Part shown: in pieces, positions 1 through 9,621 of the stretch
Layout: the number at the start of each line of letters is the position of its first letter
How positions within the stretch are numbered: position 1 is the stretch's first letter
Assembly: GCA_000349905.1 (NCBI GenBank)
Contig: KB722764.1
Location: forward strand, 203,340-229,912
Origin: Volvariella volvacea V23
Lineage: Eukaryota > Basidiomycota > Agaricomycetes > Agaricales > Pluteaceae
Length of the DNA stretch: 26,573 nucleotides
Direction: 5' to 3'
Notes under the pieces: model-generated
What the model was told of the DNA's origin: nothing
The model's input: the letters and a program-made list of their open reading frames with translations, nothing else
Databases searched by the model: none
Made by a program: the position numbers and the translations under genes

Positions 1-103
1 GTAACAATCTTATCAATACTACAAACATTATCAACATAAATTATTATAACAATATATATTCACCTATTTTATTCAAAAATTGATTCAATGAAACTTAGGA
101 AAG
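1..103. other. AT-rich edge, no gene
   Basis: AT-rich sequence with TA-rich runs and no credible open frame. The last ten or so bases resemble the reverse complement of the sequence just outside the right arm of the adjoining foldback element, so the element's imperfect palindrome may begin near 93. Confidence 0.5.
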
Positions 104-257
104 TAGGCCATGGCTGATATCTAGCAGGTCCAAATCCAGATTTCTTACTTATTGAAACTGAATTCTATTAGGGCTAACTAGCTGTTAGCTAGCTCTAATA
201 GAATTCAATCCTAATGAAAAAACCCAGACTAACCTGCTAGGTGCCAGCCATGGCCTA
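104..257. mobile_element. Foldback (MITE-like) palindromic element
   Basis: The two ends carry a perfect 13-base inverted repeat (TAGGCCATGGCTG at 104-116 and its complement at 245-257). The arms stay complementary with mismatches inward (AGCAGGT against ACCTGCT), and the centre holds a second long inverted repeat, GAATTCTATTAGGGCTAACTA at 160-179 against its near complement at about 187-206, around a short loop. The whole 154 bp can fold into one long hairpin. There is no coding capacity, so any mobility would depend on a transposase elsewhere. I could not identify a clear target-site duplication. A 17-base exact match to one arm occurs at 24199-24215, which supports a dispersed family. Confidence 0.65.
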
Positions 258-327
258 TTCTCTTAAGTAGACAACAAAATAAAAGATACTATATATAGAC
301 TAATTAGTTACTGTAAATAGATAAATG

Positions 328-491
328 TGCATTACTCATATTTTTAAACTATCCAGAGACAATATATATAATAAAGTAGTAGCCCAGTCAAATTTTCTTA
401 GCTTTAACTTGGTCTATTCTTCTAAGTTCTATCTTGAATCTTACCACTTCAACACTAACAATGTCAAGGTCCTACTATTGTGAGTAATGCA
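328..491. mobile_element. Small terminal-inverted-repeat element (candidate)
   Basis: TGCATTACTCA at 328-338 is the exact reverse complement of TGAGTAATGCA at 481-491, and similarity extends one or two bases further with a mismatch. The 164-bp interval is AT-rich and non-coding. Size and structure suggest a MITE, but the repeat is short, no target duplication is evident, and a single copy cannot prove mobility. Confidence 0.35.
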
Positions 492-2619
492 TGATAAAAA
501 CTTTTTTGTCTCCTATTCCTTGGGTCATGAGATAGTACACCCACAGACCATAGGGCACCTTTTGCCATTGGAAGGCTTACAAAAGAGTAACTTCAGCCTG
601 TTGCCATGTGGCTGGACAGTAAGTATAACTAAAAAGTGGTCAGCATGGTCACTAATGCCTAGGCTGCTTGGTGCTTCCAGAGGTGTCTGCTAAGTGCAAT
701 ATCAGAGTTTAACTCCCTTTATACTGGCTAGCCTGAGTGCACCATGGAAGGTCCTAAGCAATTAAAATATGAAGGACCTATGCTAAAATTATTCCTGATT
801 TCAAAGATTAACTGAAGCATAACAATGATAATGGCTGCTGAATGCACCATTTTGCTGGTGTTTTCCTTTCCATCTTTAGTCTTTATTCAGCTAAGACATC
901 AGCCTGCAGCTAACAATTAAACAAGTAAAGACCTATGTTGAGGAAAAAGCGAATACTCAGATTCTATTTCCAAGCGAAGAATATAAGTAAAAGGTGTGGA
1001 AAGAAGAAGAGGCTAGCTCGTATGCTTACCTATTCCCAAGCGAAGAATCTTTAAAGCTGGGGAATAGGTGGCAAGAGCAGTACAGTATATATACTACTTG
1101 AAGATAAATAAAGATAAATAAATGGATATAATCTCCTGGGTGAGGAGAAGTGGGGGGGTAAGAATGAAGGTATCAAAGTGGGAGTCCTGAGCGAAGAGTG
1201 TAGCACACAGACCAGGGGACATGTAAGCTGGGTTGGCATGTACGTGTAAGCCCGTGTCATGCACAGTCAATGTAGGAAGGGGACGGAGTCATATGAAATC
1301 ATAATCGATCTTCTGACTTGACACATGTTCATCTAGAACAAGATTGAGTCATCAGATGCAGTCAAGAACAAAGGGTATACTATAAAGGGGAAGCGGAGAT
1401 GGGTAGAGTGAGAACGGGTATCATAGATGAGGGTGTAGGATACAGGTAAACGGATGTATGTAGGTGATGATGATGAGTAAGAGGGAAGATGGGGTAATGC
1501 GTATTATGTATCAAAGATATAATGAAAAGGGTGTATTGGAAAGGAAAAAGAAAGAAAGAGAAATGGGATAATAGAGACACTTGGTGGGCGTCAATGTGGG
1601 TGTGAACGCTTGGTGAGCGCTTGTTGATGGGATGTAGATGCTGGGTGGGCGTCAGAATATCGGGCATTTATGTCGAGGGCTCTTACGAGCCCTGACAGTA
1701 GAGAACATGTATGTACATGTATGTAGTACCTGAAAGGAAAATACTGTCCACGAGACGAAAAGAGACAAAGTCCATAGCTAGTCGAGATGAGTTGAGACGA
1801 GACGATGACAAAAGCGAAAGAAAAGAAATAGGACCGGTTATGCGGTCCGTAACAGCTGCAGTGGGCTTTGGGTATTTGATTTGTAGGTTAGTTGTTTGGT
1901 GGGCAGAGCTGGGAGTGGGTAAGTGGTACTAATATATGTGATAGCATTGATGTATTCATGCAAATGCATCTTCGTGGTTCCGTTGGAATAGATCCTAGGT
2001 TTGGCCTCAATATGGTATTTCTGTTAGAAAGGTGGTAGTGATTAAGCACGAGGCAAGAGGTAATTACGAGATAGCACGTAGAGAGCAATATGTCAAGTAT
2101 GGTGACAAAAGAAAGCCAACTGAAAGCATAGACCAAGTCCGCATCTACATGAATAATAGCAAGGGATAAAAAGAACCTATCAAGGGTAGGCCGTGAGTGG
2201 GTATTGTATAGTCAATCCGCGCAGGAAAAGCGTCTCGTGCTGGGGCTATGTGCATACGTCGTTCGTATCGTGTCGTGATGGAAGAAGAATCGGCAAGTAT
2301 ATATAACTATATACGGAGCACACGGGGGGCATCAATCCATCAAGTTTAAGCATCAGACTTTTATGTGTTGTGGGGCCCGTGTGCCGCGGGGAGGAAAGGG
2401 AAGGGGTATGTTGATCGAACAAAAGAACAAAGTCTGTCGAAAAGGGAAGGAGATCAGGCGGGTCAAGGTTGTCCAGGTTGCTAGCACTACTGTGGCCTTT
2501 CGGAATTGGAAGGCTGGGGCTTGGAGGAGTTTTGTGCCAGGGATCGTGGACCGTGTCCGTGCCCGTGTCTGTACCCTACCTGTGCCCGTGGACGAAGACG
2601 TGGCATAGGCATGGGAAAG
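492..2619. other. Gene-poor AT-rich region, possible transposon debris
   Basis: No open frame here has family signatures or plausible splicing. CpG is scarce up to about 950 and more common after 1200. Small features: a direct repeat of about 17 bases (CCAAGCGAAGAAT core) near 968 and 1036; a motif GGTGGGCGTCA repeated near 1583 and 1644; a perfect 7-bp-stem hairpin at 1676-1693 (AGGGCTC, loop TTAC, GAGCCCT); and a TATA-like run near 2296-2312 with no gene that I can attach to it. The final few hundred bases probably include the 3' untranslated region of the CFEM gene. Confidence 0.4.
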
Positions 2620-3390
2620 TTAGAGCGAGGGGGATAAGGCTAGGACCAGTAAGGGTAGGAAGGCTGTTGCGAGCGGTGCTACGTGTCGTGCGCTGTTGTT
2701 TGGGTCTGGGGTGTCTGAGGCGTCGGAACCGGAGCTTGTACCCGTACCCGTGCTGGTGCTGTCGGATTCGGTGGAGGACGACGAGCTGGACGGGGACGAG
2801 GATGAGGACGAGCTGGCGGAGGTCGAGGAGGTCGAGGAGGTCGAGGAGAGGGAGGGGAAGGAGAGGGAGGGGAAGGAGAGGGAGGTGGAGGGGCTTGGCT
2901 GCTGGAGGTCGCAGAACTGTTGGGCGAGGGCCTGGGCGGTGTCTTCCTCGGAGGGGCACTCGAGGGCGATGCAGCGCATGTAGCGGTTCGTGAACTCGTC
3001 GCTGGGGAGGGGTGAGCGGTGTGTGTGGCTGGAGGGGGGACTGACCTGTGGCAGAAGCAGTCGATGTCGACGAGGCTGGAGCAGCTTGCGGCGGCAACTC
3101 CATTGGCCAGGCAGTCCGTCACTGGTTCGGGGTGAGAGAGTGCGCACGAAAAATGGCTGAGACGTACCACAGGGAGGCAGACCGCTCAGGGTGGGGAAGG
3201 GGGGAGTGGTCGACGAGGCGGACGTAGAAGCAGACTCGACAGTCGTCCTCGTCGATTGAGCAGATGTGCTCGACTCCGAGTGCGTGGACGAGGGCTCGGG
3301 AAAGGTCGAGGGCGGCACCGGAACTTGCGCATGTGCGCCAATGCAGGCCAGGGCGAGCTGGAGGGCGAGTAGACCGGTGTTGACGCGCAT
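2620..3390 (-). CDS. CFEM-domain, Ser-rich, GPI-anchored surface protein
   Basis: A 226-aa protein in three exons: 3390-3168, 3121-3046 and 3001-2620. The introns, 3122-3167 (46 bp) and 3002-3045 (44 bp), have GT-AG ends, and the exons total 681 nt including TAA. The start is chosen because it opens a signal peptide (MRVNTGLLALQLALACIGAHA). Splicing assembles one fungal CFEM domain at about residues 72-130 with eight cysteines in family order (PPC, TDC, ASC, DIDC, CFC, YMRC, LEC, QQFC). A Ser/Thr/Pro-rich stalk follows, then a hydrophobic C-terminus (PLATAFLPLLVLALSPSL) typical of a GPI-attachment signal. CFEM proteins sit at the membrane or wall, and some bind haem or act in host interaction. 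Which applies here is unknown. It diverges from the large gene starting at 3528. The unspliced frame loses the cysteine pattern, so the introns are well supported. Confidence 0.88.
   Translation of the reverse strand: MRVNTGLLALQLALACIGAHAQVPVPPSTFPEPSSTHSESSTSAQSTRTTVESASTSASSTTPPFPTLSGLPPCGTSQPFFVRTLSPRTSDGLPGQWSCRRKLLQPRRHRLLLPQVSPPSSHTHRSPLPSDEFTNRYMRCIALECPSEEDTAQALAQQFCDLQQPSPSTSLSFPSLSFPSLSSTSSTSSTSASSSSSSSPSSSSSSTESDSTSTGTGTSSGSDASDTPDPNNSARHVAPLATAFLPLLVLALSPSL
2822..2885 (-). repeat. Short tandem repeats coding the Ser-rich stalk
   Basis: Three copies of a 9-bp unit (GTCGAGGAG on the plus strand, 2822-2848) lie beside 2.7 copies of a 15-bp unit (GAGAGGGAGGGGAAG, 2846-2885). On the coding strand they give repeated Ser-Thr-Ser and Ser-Leu-Ser-Phe-Pro. 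Both units are multiples of three, so copy-number change would alter stalk length without breaking the frame. Confidence 0.8.
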
Positions 3391-3527
3391 GTTGGACGCC
3401 GTCGGACGCGACACGGACAGAAAGTTGGGGTGCTGCGGTGGTCTGTGCGTGGGAAGATGGTGATGGGGGATGATTTGGAATGTGTGACAAGCATTCGCCG
3501 CCACAATTCCGCCAAAGGGCCAGCCGA
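3391..3527. promoter_or_regulatory. Shared divergent promoter region
   Basis: Only 137 bp separate the CFEM start codon (minus strand) from the proposed start of the 1756-aa protein (plus strand). Both promoters and 5' leaders must fit here or overlap the neighbouring gene. I see no clear TATA box. The regulatory role is inferred from geometry only. Confidence 0.5.
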
Positions 3528-6500
3528 ATGCCCTCGATGACCACTGCCTCGCCGCCGCCGACGACGACCACGGCCGCGGGCTCAGCGCAGACGACGGCGT
3601 ACACGTACAAGGGCAAGGTCACCTTCAGATCATGGCCACAGCTCCCACACGAACTCGTAAGGTCCATATCGCCCCGCGTGCCTCGCCACACGAGATGCTG
3701 ACCTTGTGCCGGCCACCAGACAGATCGCTACGCTCTATCTCCTGGACGCCTCCGCCTCGAACTACTGTCCGCGTGTCTGGGACAAGCGCGAGCTCTGGCA
3801 CTCCCGGATGCTGTATGCTGCACTACGCGACACCGCAGAAATGGAGAAAGTCATGTCTGTATGTCCCCAGTGGAGTCTCGCCCGTGAGTCGCTCTCCTCG
3901 CCCCGCTCGTGTCGCTGGCGCCGCGCGTTGCGGTGCGCCCGTCGTCGCCACGACGCACCCAGCCGTTGGCGACCGACACAGCATTTTTAGGCGCCTGCTC
4001 GCCTTCTGCGTTATCTCAGTGCTCATGACATCATACAGTCGAAACGCATCTCTTCTGGCAGCAGGCCGTCTCCCTCCTCGATCCCCTCGACTTTCTTGCC
4101 CACCACGCCCTCATCCAGCCCCCCCAGCACCAGGCCTCCCACACGACGTCCACGGCAGCCCAGCAGCCCCCCGTCCGCATATCCCCCTACCGCCACTTCC
4201 GCACCATCGCTGCATACAGCTGCATCGTATGCCGCATCAACTCCCCTGGCACGTCCCTCGGCCTCAACAGCATCGCCCGCAACCACGCAACCCCATATCT
4301 CGGCACCATTGGCCTTTGTGCCGAGCACGAAAAGCGGACAACCCAGTTCTGCGGACTGTGTCTGCGCGAGGGCGGCTTCACGGAAACGGACTTTGAGTCT
4401 TGGATAGGAACCGGAGGTCTCGGAGGGTTCTATGGCGCGGGCGCGGGCGGGCTGTACGGCATCGGCGGGGGGTTGGGCATGGTCAACTTCACACAGGCAC
4501 ACCAGCAGGCGCTCCTCGTTGGGTGTGTGGAGAACGAGGACAAGACGCTCTTCCCGGGCGTCCATGCTACCTGTCGCTCGTGCCGCAAGGAGCACTTGTG
4601 GATCCACGCGTCGTTGAACCCAAATGACATTTTGGCGCTGGGAGCGAGCCCCGGTGCGAGTGGCACCTCTGGCTCGGGATTGAGTGCCCACCCGTCTCGT
4701 CCGCTGTCGCCCACGTTTGAGCCCGCGGATTGGGAGACGAGACAAGTTGTTGAATCGTTCATCGAAATGGCCGAAGGGGAGATTAAAGACGTGCTCATGA
4801 CCGCGAGGGAAAAGTTTTGGTTGAGGAAGTATACGAGGCTGGCGGATATGCTCAGCCAGGCTGTTGCTGCACAAAAATTTAATTCTGGGGTCGCTGTGGT
4901 GCCCGAAAAGAGCAGCTCGAAGAGTAGAGGAGGGAGTGGGAAAGCGAGCACAGAAGAGAACAGTAGACGAGCAAGAGCGAATAGTGCTCAGCGCGAGAGT
5001 CCACGTCGCGCTCGCTCGCAGTCCCAGCCTCAGCAGCAGCAGCAGCGCCAATCCCAGTACGCCCATCGAAGTGGGACTTGGGTGCAAACCGAATCGCGAG
5101 GGGGGTGGGTTACCGAGGAATTTGGCATGTCTGAGGACGAGGAGGAAGACGAGGAGGATACGTCGTGGGATTCGTCCGAGGTCGAGTTGGATGACGAGGA
5201 CGAGGCTGCTGCTCTGCGTGCGGGGTCCGGGTCCGGGTCGGGATCTAGAGCGACGGCAACAGCGGCGAGGTCGGCGCTCAAGAGGGACAGTGCTCTTGAT
5301 GTTTTAGATGCGAGCAGGGGTAAAAATCAAAAGCGGCGGGAGAAGGAAAAGGAGAGGGGTGGTGGATCGAGGGGCGGTGCGATCTATGTCGAATCTGAGG
5401 AGGAGGAGGGTGATTATGGTTATGCGCACGAACATGGCCGTGGACGTGTTTACGAGATTGAGGAAGAGGAGGAAGAGGAGGAGGCGGTGGTGTCTAGTAC
5501 CAAGTTGGCTGCTAGCGCACACCAGGACCCACAAGGCCCAACACAGGCGCAAAGTGCAGGGGGAGGGTACTTGAAGTATCCACACAAGACGCTCGCGGAT
5601 TACAATCAAGCGCTTATTGCGAGGGTCGAGGCCGAGTATGCTGCTCATGACATGGCGCTGACGGAAGAAGAGCTGCTAAAGGCGCTTGAAGTCGAGACGG
5701 AGGAGGAAGGGGCGCAGAAGGATTCGGTGGCTATGACTGGGGTGGAGGATTATGACCAAGTTGAGGCGACGGCAGGAGAAAAGGGCGCCCATGCCAGTGC
5801 CAGTGCCGGCGGCGGCAGCAGCAGTGCATCGCACGCCTCGTACAACATCCCGACCGCAACCTCTTCCACCTCGATCAGCACCACAACGTCCAACTACAAC
5901 CCTGCAAACCTCGCCGCCTCCGAGGACCTCTCCGCCCAGTCCGAGTCTGACGCTGAGATATCGTCAGTCGGCTCGGGAGAGGAGGACGACCCGGAGATGC
6001 TGCAGGCCGTGGAGGAGAATGGGGTGAAGGAGCTCGCGCTGGGTGATTGGGCGCGCATGCGGGTCCTCGATGGGTTCTGGATCTCGCCCGCGGATTTGTG
6101 GTATGGGCATGCTGTGCCTGGGGCGGGCGTTGAGAGCGTGGGCGCGGTACATCCGGTTCGGTGGGCGAGAGAGGGGGAGGAGAGTGAGGGAGAGGAGGCG
6201 GGGGTGGAGAGTGTGGAGGTGGTGGAGGTGGTGGAGGGGAGCGAGGACGAGGAGTCGCTGTCGAGTTATGGGTATCGTCAGCGGCGACAGCGGCGGCGGC
6301 GTGCGTCGTCGACGAGGCAGAGGCGGCAGAGGCATAAGCTCAGGCATCCGACGGTGGAGACGATGATGGCGGATATGCCGCCGTCGTATGAGCTGTGCGA
6401 GCAGGCGTATTCGGCGCATTTGCAGCAGATGCGGGTGGTGCTGCTGAACCCGATGCGGAATGTTGTGCGGAAGATGGTGATGGAGTATCAGGATGCTGTT

Positions 6501-9164
6501 GGCATTGTTTGGAGGCGGAGGGAGCGGGAGAGGGAGAGGAGATTGGGGCTATATGGTGATGGGGATATTCATGTTGACGAGGATGAGGTGGATGAGGAGG
6601 TGGACCAGAACGAACTCAAAAGTCTGCTTATGGACCCGGCTATCAAGGCCGCTAGGATGACCCTGGAAGATGTTGTACGATTATTAAGGGAGGAAGAGGG
6701 CGTCTGGTTCGATGGCGTTGATTGGATAGAGAAGAGAAGAAATGAGAGGATGTTGAAGAGGGAACAGGAGCGGGAGGAGAGACGCGGATCCCGTGTTGGT
6801 GCTGCAAATGACTCCATAGCGTCGGAGCTTACGCCTTCGGCGTCTGGATCGCCCTCCAACTCGTCATCCTCTTCGTCGTCTTCGGGACCAGAGTGTTCGT
6901 CTTCTACAGGACCGGGATCAAGCCCGAACAGTACCACTAGCCCAGTGCTTTCCACGTCGACGCTGCAGACCACACCCTCGCCTCCGCCTTCTGTTGATGA
7001 CCGTCATGGGCACCAGAAGAGCAAAGGTGTTGCTGGTAATGGAGATGGAACACCCCGTGTTGCTGGGAAACGAAGACCTCAGATTGGGGTTGACACAGAC
7101 GTCCATATCGATGTTGATCTCGACGTCGATCACCAGGATCACGCATCAAAACCGAGAAAAAGTACAGGCAAATCCTCCTATCGCGATGAGGGGGTGGAAG
7201 AGTGGACGCCAGCTAAAGTCACGATCCCGATCTCACCGGTGCTAAATCCCCCGAGGTTGTTGAGGCCGATACCTTATGTGCCGACTAGCATTGCGCATTT
7301 GCCTCAGTATAGTATAGAGGCGCTGAATTCGGTGAGTGTCTCAGCCTGCGGTTCTCCTATTTCTGTTTTCAGTGTCTCTCTTTTGTGTACCACGTCGCTC
7401 GTTTATCTCGTGTTCCCTCTCGATTGTTATTCTCAACCTACCTTTGGTGAATGAACGCGTGCTGATATGCCACTTGGTTTCAAGGTCTGGAGAGAAGCTT
7501 GTGCGGCACTGTTCCATTGTAGATGCAAGATATGCGAGAGAGCCGCTGCGAAGGCTAACGCCGAAGCTGCTGCCCGTGCGTCTAGTGGCCAAACTCAAAC
7601 TACGACTACCTCTACCGCTGCTACTGCGACTACCGCTACTAGTACAGCTACCGGCCGTGGTGGTGGGAACGCGAACGCGACAGTTGCGACACCTGTCAGA
7701 GCAGCTGATGTTGATTATGTCAACCAACGGACACAACAGGCGCAGCAACCCCATTCGTATCCGCCTGTCTCGACTGCGACAGCACAGGGTCAGCAGTATT
7801 ACCAACAGCAGAATCAGTACCAGCGAGCGCCACAGCAGCATCAATTGGTGCAGATTCAGCTGGAGGAAGCGCTGACGGGTGAGCAGGAGGATAACGCCAA
7901 GTTTGTGCTGGTCGAAGAAGAGGAGGAAGAGGAGTTGGATGGGGTTGATGCTCGGAGAGTGAGGTATGAGGAAGAGGAAGAGGAAGAGGAAGAAGAGGAT
8001 TTGGAGGAGGTGGATGTGGATGTGGAATCGGAGGGGGTTGACCTATTGGACGTTAATGCAAAATCTTATGAGCCGATCTCACCCGCTTCAACGCCAAAAA
8101 TGGCCGTGTCTGCTGCTACGACGGATGCGTCACGGGCTGCAAATCCTGATTCAGGCAGATCGAGGAAGAGATCGATTGATGATGTGCATCGGGCGGACGG
8201 TGGTCGTGTTGCAAGTCGGGGTGGTGCTGATCACTTCGATGATGAGAATGAATCGGGATCTGTGGAGGCTCCCTCGAGGAGAAGTAGTCATTCCACGTCA
8301 GCATCAGCGATCTCGACCTACGATTCGGGTGATGGGGTGAGGAAACGCACTGAGGGTACGCCGTCCAAGAAGCTGAGGAGATTGAAGGAGCATGGCCGCG
8401 AGGATGTGGGGAGTGACATTGAGGAAGAAGATGACGATGAGATTGTGGCGAGGATTAGGAAGACTGGCGATGCAATCATAAGTAGTGGTGAAGGTGCTTT
8501 GACTCCGAGTCGGAGAAGGTCAAATCGGGCTCATGGTGCCGATCGACAACGTCATCATGTCCATCAAGGATATCATCAAAGGCATCGAAGGACTACGTCG
8601 TCTTCGATATCAAACACCCCCTATGACGATGAGCCTTTGAGCGTGCTATCGGTGATTGCCTCGGCGGATTCGACTAGGGGAGATGGGGGCGATAGTACTA
8701 TGGGGAGTGTCGCTGGAAGACCAAGAAAGAGGAGCTCGGAGGAATTGGATGACGATGTCGGTGGCAATCACTTGCCATCACGCGATGCTATCACCAGAGC
8801 AAGTGATGCAAGTGGAGACGACTCGCAGCATATCTCAAATCCGTATTATCCACACCACCTCGTTCCCGAAGTTTCGAGCACGAATCACAATCAAGCTTTG
8901 GTGCCTTCGCCCCTTGGAGGAAATGGGAACAAGAGATATAAAGTTGCATCGCTTACTGCGCCGCCGGCTCCTCCGCTCACCTCTGTTGCAACGGTGACGA
9001 GTGTTCCTTCGATTGGAACAGGGGGTGCACAGTCGGCGGTACCTAGGATGAGCAAGACAGTCTGGCTGACCTCGAATGGGAGCGTTGCTGGAGAGGAGCT
9101 GACGAAAGCGTCAGCCATGCAGGTTGGGGATGTGGTGGTTGTGACGAAGGAAGGAGAGGACTGA
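3528..9164 (+). CDS. 1756-aa protein with F-box-like start, Cys clusters and acidic tracts; function unknown
   Basis: Four exons (3528-3661, 3720-3883, 4039-7331, 7485-9164) joined at GT-AG introns give 5271 nt, a whole number of codons. I do not recognise a named family. Residues 36-53 (WPQLPHELVRQIATLYLL) resemble an F-box helix. A likely metal-binding cluster follows: CxxC at 161/164, CxxH at 193/196, CxxC at 204/207 and CxxC at 278/281. The middle and C-terminal thirds are low complexity, with long Asp/Glu runs, Ser-rich stretches and basic patches such as KKLRRLKEHG that could be nuclear localisation signals. A further Cys group (HCRCKIC, about 1208-1214) lies just after the last intron. 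A nuclear scaffold or ubiquitin-ligase adaptor is possible but unproven. An upstream ATG at 3480 is in frame; 3528 is preferred because it begins the Ser/Thr-rich leader directly and leaves more room for the promoter. The acidic codons make the GC-rich antisense look open. Confidence 0.72.
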
Positions 9165-9621
9165 GGTGTGTTCCTTTCCCTGCTGTGGCGGCTCCGGATG
9201 AATTGACGGGTTTTTCTGCGTACAGGTGATTATAGATGGAGATGCTTGTTTCCTTTTTTGACTGCGATATGGTACACGGACATTTGCTCATTTACTACCC
9301 ACATCCTACGTTCACGTTGGCTCTTCCTCAATAAATGTGTATATTTTATCATGCCCTCTTGCTCGCCCCCCTTCTTCACTGTGCGTTGTAATTCTAGTGT
9401 TGCAATCATCCTCCTTTAATCCCCCACTTGTTCATCACCCTCACTGAATCAATATACAATATCGCTTGGTTATTTATTCTTGAGCTCTAGGTTGATTTAA
9501 AGGGGCCGTCTGTATGATGGGTGACACAGTTTAGGGACAGGGCATGTCTTGGATATAAAGGAGTGAATCGCATGTTCCACCCATTCCTCAAACTCAAACT
9601 CGATCTTCCAACCCACAAGAT
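9165..9621. other. Intergenic region: 3' end of the large gene and F-box promoter
   Basis: An AATAAA polyadenylation-type signal lies at 9330-9335, about 165 bp after the upstream stop codon, and a TATAAA at 9554-9559 lies 63 bp before the F-box ATG. Pyrimidine-rich stretches fill the remainder. I see no gene. Confidence 0.5.
9554..9559 (+). promoter_or_regulatory. TATA box of the F-box gene
   Basis: TATAAA within GGATATAAAGG, 63 bp upstream of the start codon at 9622. A CA/CT-rich leader typical of fungal 5' untranslated regions follows. Called from position and sequence only. Confidence 0.5.

Noticed and set aside
2469..3103. Open frames of about 175 aa on both strands over the CFEM gene
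   Set aside because: They are Arg-rich or Pro/Ser-rich frame shadows of the Ser-rich stalk. Only the spliced minus-strand frame gives the eight-cysteine CFEM pattern.
3632..4396. 254-aa plus-strand open frame
   Set aside because: It runs through introns 3662-3719 and 3884-4038 in the wrong frame and gives Pro/Arg-rich sequence, while the spliced model restores conserved-looking sequence with Cys motifs.
4023..5087. 354-aa open frame antisense to the large gene
   Set aside because: It is a shadow of GC-rich, acidic-codon coding sequence on the plus strand, with arginine-rich low-complexity translation and no family features.
7332..7454. Continuation of the large protein past 7331 to the stop at 7452
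   Set aside because: GTGAGT at 7332 and the acceptor at 7483-7484 join two in-phase coding blocks, and the read-through translation is unlike the flanking protein.
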